Positions 51,501-62,400 of a stretch of 64,000 nucleotides of DNA are shown here, one piece after another (position 1 is the first letter of the stretch; the number at the start of each line of letters is the position of its first letter). The stretch lies in contig CM049310.1 in NCBI GenBank assembly GCA_026874595.1, positions 39,067,558 to 39,131,557 of the forward strand, written 5' to 3'. Below the pieces are notes generated by a model that had not been told where the DNA came from, did no database searches, and saw only the letters and a list, made by a program, of their open reading frames with translations. A program made the position numbers and the translations under genes. The DNA is from Sipunculus nudus (taxonomy: Eukaryota; Annelida; Sipuncula; Golfingiida; Sipunculidae).

Positions 51501-52282
51501 GAGGTGTTACTGTGGACCTGTGTGGTATCCTATACATGTACTGCCAATCAGTTGACACTTGGCAGCCAGTAACCATCTGGACCTACCAGTTAACCAGTTT
51601 TTGTACACACCCAATAAGTAATCCATCCACTTTCAATCTTTCATTGATACAAAGGAAATTATTTTAAAATCATTAAATAATACAAATGATAGATTCAGAT
51701 AGAAATATGACTGAAATAATGGGAGTTACAAAGTACGGTAGGTTTATACTCCATCTTAAAGACTCCAGATTTTTTTTAAATTATCAACATAACTGCTATA
51801 TGTCACCAATATCAGTTATATATTACATATATTTATATATAGTTATATATATTTTAAAGCAAATAAGCATACTGCTCACAGTATTTCCCAAGCTGGTACA
51901 AGAAATTTTAAGTTCAGTCAGTTGCCATTTGAGAATTTATTGCCCATAAAACCTGTAAAACCCATAAAACCTGGGTTTTCCCAGGTTTACCCAGTAAAAC
52001 CCACTGGGCTGGGTTTTATGCTTAAAACCCCGGTTTTGCCCAACCCTGTTGATAAACCAAACATTATCCAATCCTTCCCTTTGATGTGTCTAGGATAAAC
52101 ATACAGGACTCTTAAATAAAGGGAGGAAGATGAGATCTATATCAAACTGACTATTATTTACCATAGAGTATGTTATACTGTATTACTGCTTCACTTTTAT
52201 ATTGTTCGTGTCCTGTTTGCTATGGCGTCATGGCCTGCTAAGCGTGAGATTAATGTATAGACCATTTAAACCTCGTTCAATC

Positions 52283-52285
<3 letters not shown>

Positions 52286-52328
<43 letters not shown>
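52286..52328. repeat. (TC)n microsatellite
   Basis: Pure TC run inside the right arm of the outer Tigger-like element. Confidence 0.95.
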
Positions 52329-52331
<3 letters not shown>

Positions 52332-52609
52332 ACACACACTATTTTCTGTTTCAGTTTGAAATTCTATGACGCTAAAAGATATTGTTTCAACAAAATAAAT
52401 TAATGAAAAGAAAAAAGTTATAAGAAATCTGAAGGATTCACACAAACATTTGTGAGAACTATATAATATAGGCCCTATACATGTGCAGTATTTATCTATA
52501 ATAATCACGGCTGAAGAAAGTTGAATATAATGAACACCGGTTGTCTCCAACTCTGGTTGTGTTGAAGTAAATTCACCAGTCCCTTCGACTTCGACACAAC
52601 AAGGTTTCA

Positions 52610-52612
<3 letters not shown>

Positions 52613-52680
<68 letters not shown>
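52613..52680. repeat. (TA)n(CA)n microsatellite
   Basis: TA run followed by CA run, directly beside the right end of the nested transposons. Confidence 0.95.
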
Positions 52681-52728
52681 TACATATACATATATCTTTA
52701 GAGTCTGAGTGGCACATTTCAAATAAAC

Positions 52729-53405
52729 TAGAATACAGGTAGTTGACTTGTAAGCGACTACGTATATCTGCTGAAATCAGAGTGGGACGGGTGAAGTGAG
52801 GCATGGATTGAGTGGCAAGGGGAAATAGAGTAAGGTGTGTTGCATATTAGCATGGATGTTTGCAGCCCAAATGTGTATGTAGCTGGTGCCACCTGCAACA
52901 AAATTCAGAAAGTTATCCAAATTATATACAATTGCAGAATTTTAGGCAGATAAGTCAAACCACTGCCTAGATATGAGTGATTTTATCCAACGGCAGACAA
53001 ACAGACGGATCTTGTGCAAAAATGGTTGCCGGTGGCACCATCAGTTTTGCATATAGTAAAGAGCTATGTGAGATCTATACACATGCAAACTTTCAGGATA
53101 CATCAAACCAGTCCTGAGATATAAGCCTTGAAGTCTGCAGCCTGAACATGAAAGTAGGTGGCACCACCTGCCACATAATCGAGAAAGATGTATATACATG
53201 CAAAATTTTAAGGCAGATAAGTCAAACCACTGCCGAGATATGAGTGATTTTATCCCACAGTAGATAAACAGATGGACACTTTACAAAAATGGTTGCAGGT
53301 GGCACCACCAGTTTTGTGTATAATAAAGAGCTATGTGAGATCTATACACATGCAAAATTTCAGGAGGATACGTCAAACCAGTCCTGAGATATAAGCCTTG
53401 ATACA
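52729..53405 (+). repeat. GGTGGCGCCACC-family copy, diverged
   Basis: Starts CTAGAATACAGGTAGTTGAC and has the same order of phrases as arrays 1 and 2 (GACGGGTGAAGTGAGGCATG, AAACCACTGCCGAGATATGA, AGACAAACAGACGGA). Its palindromes have decayed to GGTGGCACCA forms (about 53031, 53157, 53298). About 2.5 units. Confidence 0.8.
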
Positions 53406-56400
53406 CAATTTCAATAAATTTTGAAGGATACCAAAGCACACTAAACGATTGGAAATTTATGTCTTTTATATAGGCAGCTAATATCAAGAATCCTATATTA
53501 TTTATAACATCAACCCAATGATCTGTGATACAACGGGAATAGATAACATACATTCACAAATGAGGCCACAGTGTGCATGACTGTTCGCCTGTGTAGATGG
53601 AGTGTCTTATTCAAGAAGGATTTATTTTTGATAATGATTTCCCTTTCATAAATATCACAAATTTTAAACCCAAGAAGTCAACCACTGTATTCCACATATC
53701 ACACTGTTCCCTGTGCCAGTCAACCCTTGTTTAGATAAAATAATAATTGTTTAGAATAAATACATAAACTGGCATGATCCCTTCATTATCACGTAAAGAT
53801 TTCATGTAAAAATTTCATCTTCTGTCATTCTGTGACTAATTACAATGTACAATTAATCAACTCTCTTCTAGTCACTGTGTGTTTTTAAATTGTGTGTGTG
53901 TGTGTGTGGGGGGGGGGGGGGGGTAGACAATTGAAATCACATACTGGATAACACCAGTCTGATAGACAGATGAATGACAGACCTTGTGTGGTCAATATTT
54001 TATAGCTCAGGTCATAATAATCAGTTATATTGGTCAGAATCATTCGGATAAACCCAAAATTCAAATGATTGATTATCAATGGATTATTTTATATACTTTC
54101 TATATAACTATTTTACCTTGAAATCTGCTGTATACTAGTAACTAAAATCTTGACCCCAGTAAATAGTATGACAATAATCAGTATTCATAATGAAACCATC
54201 AATCCACCCGCATCCAAGGTTGATTTGCTGTTGGACAATTGTTGGCTGGCAAAAGGTCCCGTTTTGATGCTGTTCATTACTTTGTGTTTGTATATCTCTG
54301 CAGACAGGATTAGATTCTTTGCAAGTGCATACATACTTGTGTTTAACTGATTATATAAAAATGCAATTGATTCAATCAATTTTGAAATAAATCAACCAAT
54401 CATTGATTTAATCAATTAATCGGCACACAACTAATACCTAGGGAGTTCTCACATTACTGGTACTGACCCCTACAGTGGGGCTCTGTATCACCAGGCAATT
54501 GGTGAGCTGAATCAATTCTGTATTGGCATGGCCTGCATGGCAATATGGAAATCAGTTTGCGTACATTGCGCATTACATAATAAATAGCAAGAAATAACCA
54601 AATAACCCCCTACTTGTTGAATTATTTGTACATGTATCCATAATATTTTGTTTTAAATTTGGTTCAGTTTCATTCTATCACATATAATAAACCATGTACT
54701 TTAGGACCCCCGGCTTTTACCCAGAACCAATGAAGACACAGCAAATCACTGGATAGTAAATATTATATAAAATGTAGTCTAATCATTTATAAACTGGCAA
54801 TATTGCAGCAGGCAACTGTTTTTGCTTGAATTTCTCACATAGATTGCACTTTCTCGAGCATCTGGCTGTTCATTACATGGTGTTGTCCATACATGAGGTG
54901 TAAAAACGATAATGCATCAGAAATGTCTGGAACGTGCAGTTAACAAGTTTACTACATAAACAAAGGATACATTTAAATGACTATGTCATGACTGATGTCT
55001 GCATCATCATTTTCTATCAATTACATTAGTGGTCATGGCTGAATTTTAACAAATCCTTGGGCACCAACCTAGGCCAACGAGCAATGTGTCTGTGACAGTT
55101 CTGGAATTTTTTTTTTCCAAATTTTGCAAGTCGACAGGATTACATGTATGTGGGCCATTGCAGGATGATGCACATACTTCTGTGAAGAATCGACCAGATT
55201 CTGGTGTGGATGCGGCACATGAACAAGATCTAAGAATGTCATCAAAGAATTGTCACAAATCTATAGTCTTTCATGCACAAATGAACCTGTGAATATGGGT
55301 TGAAATGAGTGAATAGCTGAAGCTTGCATTGGTTAGAATGTAGATTTCTAGTTTTGGATTAGTTAATATTAACGTTGCATAATAGGCCACATTGTTCAAA
55401 ACAGTGTACCTTCTAATGCATACATAACACGCAAAAAAAAAATAAAAATAGTGAAGGGGCGCCATGAACTGAACTTGGCCTGTTATACATGATATACAAA
55501 ATGTTACGAGTATCTATCCCATCATTGATTAGAAATGCTGTTCTAAGGCACACAACAGATTATGAACAATGGACAGAAGCTGCGCCATAGCTATACGCCC
55601 TAGCTCCCATGTTCTCTCTCTATGCTATTCTGTGTGAAAGCCCTGGTAGATCCTTTGAGAATTTACTGGAGACATTCCACTTAATAATGACATTATGATA
55701 TCTCAGCTAAAGTGTCATATAATATTTAAAGATATGTTTATTACAGTCAGTGATAAGCACTGATCAGTAGTGAAAAGCAGCAAAAATTGGTGGGTTTCCC
55801 CAACCACATCAGCCTGGCACACCTGGGTGTGTAAACTTGCTAGAATGTTTCAGCTGCCAGCTGTGCAACTCTCTGAGCAAAGGTCATGCAGGATATTGTT
55901 TCTGATTCATAGACAGTTTCAAGTGCCAGGATTGCACAGTTTTACAAGTGAGTCTTGTTTTCATTCTTAAACAATATTTAGCTAAATTTTTTGGCAATTG
56001 AAAAAAAATATTATTTCTGCCCCAATAACATTTTCCTACATCTAGTTGTGGCTTTGTATATACTGATATACTAAACATCGCTGGCTGAAACAATCACACA
56101 GGCTCACTAGAACAGGCACCCAACACCCAGAGTCAGAAGTATGTAAGTGCTGGGTCAACCTTTTTTATGCATTCCATCCACTAGATAGATAAAACACTGA
56201 GAAGCCTGTGGCTCTGTATATAATACAGATCGAGCCACAACTGTGTCTAACATTTTCCTTGTCAAAAACACAATATTTGATTTTGTACAATCTTTTCTCT
56301 GCAAGGGCCCGTTCAAGGTTTTTGAAACCTTTTTATGTGGCAGTATATCCAAAATCCTGAATAAGTATGTGGCATATATGTGCAGTTACCATATCTATAG

Positions 56401-56577
56401 AATGAGAGATGTCACTAGTAGCTCACAGGCAGGCTAAAAATACTTCCAGATTATTATGCATGGTCCTTCTGGCAAGACTCCTTTTAATATTGGTGATTTA
56501 AATTCTACTGAAATAAAACCTTTTTAACCAAGTAAATTGCAATGTTTGCCAATCACATAAATATATAAATATATAGA
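53406..56577. other. anonymous non-coding stretch
   Basis: No gene supported on either strand. It holds a GT run followed by a G run (53893-53921) and an AT-rich ATCAATCAA-rich patch at about 54360-54420. Several short frames, such as 55086-55292 and 55770-55970, carry no recognisable motif. Confidence 0.45.
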
Positions 56578-57346
56578 TGTAACGGCTCCGATTATATTAT
56601 CAGGTATAACTGAATTGCATGGCAGGTATCATATCATCAGCTTGGCCTAACTGGTCAATGAATTGCCCCGCAGTTGCCTTGGTTGCCTTGTTTGCTTGGT
56701 TCCTCATTACTCAAACAGGTTTTCCGTTGTTCCTATTGTTTTCATTCGGACAATGACACGGACCGCGACGCGAACCCTGCCAAGCCTCAGTCTCGTGACA
56801 TAGAGAACTTGTCAGTATTCGTTCTCTGCTTGGCAGGTAAGGACCGTTTTTACTAAACTCTTAAACTACGATAAACTCTATCATTTAGCCAATTCATTAC
56901 TTTCAGTATATCACGTACGTACTATCATGTAAACTGTATATTCCATATTCTAATTGCACACGTTACTGGTAAATTCATACTTGTTGTACGCATGGATATT
57001 TGTATTCATGGTAATATGCAACGATATCTTAAAATGTGGTTCCTAAATATATAGGCTCATTTGTATAATATGTAATGTGTTTTCTTGTGTAATGAATACC
57101 AAGAAATGTGCAAATGTATATTCTGTATATTCTTGCTATTTATTGTATTTTTGCACCATATAGAAATGTTTATATGATATGTTTAATGTCAGTATTTGTT
57201 CTCTGCTTGGCAGGGACTCCGGCTTGGAGGACTCCAGATTTGTATATATATACGACTGAATAAACACTTTTATATATATACATCGCCTTGCCTCGCTTTA
57301 CACTCACGCCGGGTGACTTTGGCTCTTGCCGGGAACACCCGTTACA
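56578..57346 (+). repeat. 5' LTR of the Ty3-type element
   Basis: Starts TGTAACGG and ends CCGTTACA, a perfect 8-bp inverted end, 769 bp. AATAAA at 57259-57264, preceded by TATATATATA (57243-57252). A 28-bp sequence occurs twice (56810-56837 and 57187-57214, one mismatch). Between them a 377-bp segment starts GTAAGG and ends TTGGCAG, like an intron. A hairpin covers the first copy. The 3' boundary is confirmed by the primer-binding site three bases on. Confidence 0.9.
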
Positions 57347-57349
57347 TTT

Positions 57350-57369
57350 TGGTGCCCCGAGTGAGGACC
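57350..57369 (+). promoter_or_regulatory. primer-binding site, elongator tRNA-Met type
   Basis: TGGTGCCCCGAGTGAGGACC starts three bases after the LTR. The 3' end of animal elongator tRNA-Met, including CCA, is complementary at all but two positions (recalled sequence). Minus-strand DNA synthesis would begin here. A check against the host's own tRNA set would settle the assignment. Confidence 0.75.
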
Positions 57370-58184
57370 ATCTCTACTGTGGATCGATGTCCGTGTGTGC
57401 GTCTCGACGACTCAATGTCCGTCTGTGCGTCTCGACGACGATATCACAGGAGATGATTATTCTCTGAACTTCCATTCCACCGGTGGATATTATTTAATTG
57501 GTGTCTGTGCACAACACCATAACACAGGGCCAGAGTGGACTTTTCGCGGGCTCGCTGGACACAGATTTTGCATGCATGCGTGTTCGTCGCTTCGCTTCGC
57601 TTCAGTGCCTTGCACTGTAAACTCTGCTTCGCCATTGTGTTCTTTGCTCGTGCATTCCTGGACTATTGTCACGCTTTTCGCCGTACACGGAGACTTCGTT
57701 TAAAGGGCCCAGACGAACGTCACTCTCTTTGGAGAAGATAAACGGTAATTGTTTGACATTTTCCTTGTACTGCATGAACTTTTCTTTTTGTATTTGCTAT
57801 TGTCAGCATGGCCATGGACTTTGTGATTAATTGTGTATAATATTGTTGCATGTTTTGTAATTGAAGTGATCATTTTTTTTATATGTTAGCTGTAAATTAT
57901 TTTTGCAATTTATTATGGAGAATTTTATGCATGTAAAGGGTAATAGCTTTGGCCCGGTTTGAGGTTATCGTGATTGGTCACGTGATGTTCCATTGTCTAA
58001 TGCCAATTGGTCTTGTGGTCTGTGTAATGTAAACAGTAGCATTGCAACTGAATACTAACATTTGCCCTTAAACCTGCTGGTATTTGACCATTGACAGATG
58101 ACTTAAGACAACATTCATCATTTCTTTATTGTCTTTAAAGATCACATTTTATCTCCTCTATTCATACATTCGCATTAAAGAGAG
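57370..58184 (+). other. retrotransposon leader
   Basis: Untranslated leader between primer site and gag ATG; presumably holds packaging signals, none recognisable. Short open frames at 57395-57741 on both strands carry no motif. The gag ATG at 58185 has G at -3 and +4. Confidence 0.5.
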
Positions 58185-59498
58185 ATGGAGGGTAAATCAG
58201 TTGACATAACACGGGTCGTCTCCATGCATGGACTCCCTTCTGATGTCAACGAATCTGAGATTATTGAACACTTCTCACAAATTGAAACTCCTACTCATGT
58301 TTTGTTTGTTCGAGAAGCACATACTGGTCGTTGCACTGGCCGCGGGTTTATAGTTTTTGAGACTAAAGACACTGCCAAAAAGGCCATAGATAAGATATCA
58401 GGTAGCTCTTTAGAAAGGGATTCAAGCATCAAAATCTCTCTTGAACATGCTAGGGCTTTCTCCATCACTGAGGTGTCTCATCTGATTTCAAATAAGTTGC
58501 TCGATTTGTTAAATCCTTCTTCCTTTCAGGTACCCGAAGGTAGACGTATCTCAGAGATAGTAACTAAGCTCGATTTTCTTTCAGATTTCGAGGTAAATCA
58601 GATGTTTGTGGAGTTTAAACACCGAAGGGGTGATGTTATACAGGGGCCATCTGGGGCCACTGGTTACAGTGTTATCTCTCCAAAACTGCCCCCATTTTCA
58701 GGGAATCAAGATAAAACCGGTAGCTACGAACAATGGCGTTCCCATCTCAAATCTATGATAAAAGCTGGCATAACACCAGAGCCTCAGATTTTGTCAGCGA
58801 TTCATCAGTCTGTTAGGGGGACAGCAGGAAATGTTCTTTTACATATGCCCGATGAGTCCACTCCCACAGATATACTGAATAAATTTGACAGATACTTTGG
58901 TAATGTGCTCCCCACAGAGGTTCTTATACAGCAGTTTCACTCATGTAAACAAGATCCTTAAGAGGATATTGTCAACTGGAGCTGCAGGCTTACTAGACAG
59001 TTAGACCTCATAAACCAGAGAAATCCTACTCCTCATAGGGAATATGAGCGACTTCTTCGGTCTAGATTCTGGAATGGGTTGTATTCTAAGTACATTAAGG
59101 AGGCTTTAAGACACAGATATGATAATGGGGAAGAACAGGATGAACTCTTTGCAGCAGCACGAGCCTTAGAGTCAGAACTTGTACATCACTCATATATGAG
59201 TGACAAGAAAGTTGCTTCATCCAACAAAATTTCTCAACAAGGGGTTAAAACTTTGTCTTCTGAAAGCTCTGTGCTTGAGCAGATAAATAACAAACTGTCA
59301 ATCCTAGAGAATCGCTTATCGAAACTTGAACGATCTCAAATGTCCAAACCAAACAAACCATCACAAACTCAGGCTGAGGTTCGTAACAGTAATACTGTCT
59401 GGGACGAAGTCTTTTGCTCTCGTTGCCTTCGTCACACCCACACTGTTGACAAATGCCATGGCAAACTAGACAAAAACGGGAAAATCCTAAAAAACTAA
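58185..59498 (+). pseudogene. gag: Gag polyprotein with N-terminal RRM-like domain, interrupted by one stop
   Basis: One frame of 438 codons with a single in-frame TAA at 58959-58961. Residues ~10-87 look like an RNA-recognition motif: RNP2-like VVSMHGLP (11-18) and RNP1-like TGRGFIVFE (51-59) with the core aromatic F55 kept. Capsid begins about residue 166 (PKLPPFSG, then YEQWRSHLKSM), with Ty3-like FDRYFGN further on; the stop falls inside the capsid. After it the frame continues with the capsid C-terminal half, a Leu-heptad coiled coil (about 59270-59340) and a perfect CCHC zinc knuckle (CX2CX4HX4C, CSRCLRHTHTVDKC, 59415-59456). An RRM-like N-terminus ahead of a Ty3-type capsid is also the layout of vertebrate PNMA proteins (known to derive from Ty3-type gag). 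The stop would truncate Gag at 258 aa unless read through. Confidence 0.9.
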
Positions 59499-62400
59499 GA
59501 GTCGCCCGTGATCATTCGTGGGAGAACACGGGGTCAGGTTATAAAATTCCCACAACAAACGTATGTACTGATAATGTCCCTCTTGTAGGTGAAACACAGG
59601 TTGTTGACATGTTTGCAGATGGTATTAACTGCCAGGGTCTTTTAGATACAGGTTCCCAGGTTTCTACCATTGCTCAATGGTTTTATGAAAAACACCTCAA
59701 CCCGTCAAACTTAGTCCCTGTGGAGGAGATGATGGATCTCCGGCAACTGGACGGCCAGCAGGTAGAGTACTGTGGTATCATCGCTGTTGACCTTAAATTT
59801 CCTGAAATAAATTCATCTCAGACATTCTCTGTGCCAGTATTGGTAATGAAAAACACCCATTTTAATGCCAGTGTTCCATTTTTAATTGGTACGAATGTGC
59901 TAAACTCTTGTTTAAATTTTCTTCAGACAAATGCTGGTCCAAATTTTATTCAAAGTTTACACATGCCCCAACCATGGAATATTGCATTTAAATGTTTGAC
60001 AAACAGGGAAAAGAAATCAGTGAATAAAGGAGGTTATGTCTTATCCACCAAGTCTACAGTAATACCTGCCCACAGTGATGTTACTATAAATGGTTTAACC
60101 AGAGGTTGTACAACAGGCAAGACCCTTGTTATAACTGATGTGAATGTTCTCCATAGGTTACCAACTGGATTGGTTTTACTTCCTTGTGTCCAAGAGCTTG
60201 ATTTGTCGGTAGGTACAAGTCACAGAATTCCAGTACAGGTCAGGAACTTAACATCACATTCCATCATTATTCCATCAAAAATGATACTCTGTAACATACA
60301 AGAAGCTAGCCTCGTAACCCAACTGACACAATCACCTGACCCATCTGATCAACAATTCTTAAACATGTTCAAATTTGGTCAAGATTTGTCACAATCTGAA
60401 TCTGAACAACTACAACTTCTGTTGCTTAAATGGAAACACATATTTTCCTTAAGTAATACAGATATTGGTCACACCAGTGTAGAAAAACACCGTATCGTGT
60501 TGACTAAAGATGAACCATTTAGAGAGCAATATCGTCACATCCCTCCACAATTATATGATGAGGTAAAACAACATCTGAAAGAAATGCTAGAGTCAAAAGT
60601 AATTAAGGAGAGCAAAAGTCTGTTTGCTAGTCCAGTAGTCCTTGTCAGAAAACCTGACGGAACTCTTCGTTTCTGTATTGATTATAGAACCCTGAATAGC
60701 AGAACTGTTAGAGACGCTCATTCCTTGCCAAGAATCGATGAAACCTTAGATTCTTTGATTGGCGCTCGTTACTTTTCCTCTCTGGATTTGAAGTCTGGTT
60801 ACTGGCAGGTTGAGTTAGCCGAAGAAGATAAAGATAAAACAGCTTTTACAGTAGGTCCTCTCGGTTTTTATCAATGGGAAACCATGCCATTCGGCTTGGT
60901 GAACGCCCCTGCCTGCTTCCAAAGACTGATGCAGAAGACTATGGGTGATCTCCATTTAAAAGAATGTCTTCTCTATCTTGACGATATAATCGTATTCTTT
61001 ACCTCCTTTGAAGAACACCTAAAACGCTTGAATAACATCTTTCAGCGTCTGCATGACGCAGGCCTAAAACTAAAACCTTCAAAGTGCCAGCTTATGCAAG
61101 ATAAAGTAAAATACCTAGGACATATATTCTCAAAAGAAGGTATACATACTGACCAGAGTAAAATCAGCGCTCTTAAAGAATGGCCTATACCTAAGTGTGT
61201 CAGTGATGTACGCCGTTTCTTGGGCTTTGCGAGTTTCTATCGTAGATTTGTCCCTGGATTTGCTAAAATCACAAAACCATTACATGACTTACTGAAAGGC
61301 CACCATATTCAGAATCAAACAAAAACCAGTAATCGTACCAGAAAGAAAGTTCCAGCTCAAACAATCTTTAACTGGTCAAATAACCACCAACTAGCATTTG
61401 ATCAATTAATAGGACTACTATCTTCTGCTCCTGTACTAGCGTTTGCAGATTTCTCTCGTCCGTTTATTGTTCATACTGATGCAAGTTTTGATGGGATCTC
61501 TGGTATTCTGTACCAAGATCAAGATGGCCAGAAAAGACCAATAGCTTATGCGAGCCGAAGCCTAACACCATCAGAGTCTTGGTACCCTATTCATAAGTTA
61601 GAGTTCTTAGCTTTAAAGTGGTGTGTAACCGATAAATTTAAAGAATATCTGTATGGATCACGGTTCACAGTGTTCACTGATAACAATCCTCTAACTTACA
61701 TAATGTCCTCCGTAAAATTAGATGCAACAGGTCAAAGATGGGTATCGGAATTGGCTAATTACGACTTTAATATTCAATATAAAGCCCGCAAGCATAACAT
61801 CGACGCCGATGCACTTTCGAGAATCCCTCGGCTCCTAGCAGAAAAGAAAAACCACAATCAATGTATTACCAATGATGTAGTAAAAGCTGTTTGTCAATCA
61901 GTGACCATACCATCACCTGTAATATGTAGTCTTTCTTGTGACCAATCTAAAGCTGTTCCATCCACGGATCCTGTCAATTTGCTCGGACAAACACGATTAA
62001 ACGTTGCAAAGGAACAACTTCTGGATTCGAATCTGAACCCATTCATTGTCAATTTCAGAGACGGTAAGGTCATAAACAAGAAAGACTTGACTCATCCTGA
62101 TCAAATAATTCTTTTCAGATGTATAGATAGCCTTGTGCTGCGGGATGAAATACTCTATCGTAAACGAACACTGAACGGCAAAATTCAGTATCAAATGGTA
62201 ATACCTAGCAGTTTGCGACAAGTCGCTTTATCTGGTATTCATGACGATGTTGGGCATCTAGGTCGTAATCGGTCTGTCCATCTAGCCCATGACCGATTTT
62301 ACTGGCCAAAAATGTCTAAAGACATAGATTCATACATTAAGAATTGCCCACGCTGTATAAGGCGGAAGTCCCCTCCAGCAAAAGCTCCTTTAGTACCTAT

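Larger units (their letters stand above)
48182..52048. mobile_element. degraded hAT element, middle of the nest
   Basis: Ends CAGGGTTGGG (48182) and CCCAACCCTG (to 52048), with a perfect 8-bp target duplication TTGATAAA at 48174-48181 and 52049-52056, diagnostic of hAT. Subterminal regions are rich in GGGTAAAACCC/GGGTTTTACCC phrases (51026-51110 and 51945-52040). Without the inner element it is about 1.06 kb and keeps a transposase remnant (51340-51500, minus strand). Confidence 0.88.
47649..52612. mobile_element. Tigger/pogo-like element, outermost of three nested transposons
   Basis: Left end CAGTGAAACCTTGTTGTATC then GAA; right end is the inverse, ...TTCGACACAACAAGGTTTCACTG, with two mismatches in about 25 bp. 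TA flanks on both sides (47647-47648 and 52613-52614). Without the hAT insert (48182-52056) the element is about 1.09 kb, close to the 1.03-kb Tigger-like element at 9953-10984. No transposase frame of its own seen, so probably a non-autonomous copy. TA flanks lie in TA-rich sequence, so the inverted ends carry the call. Confidence 0.8.
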
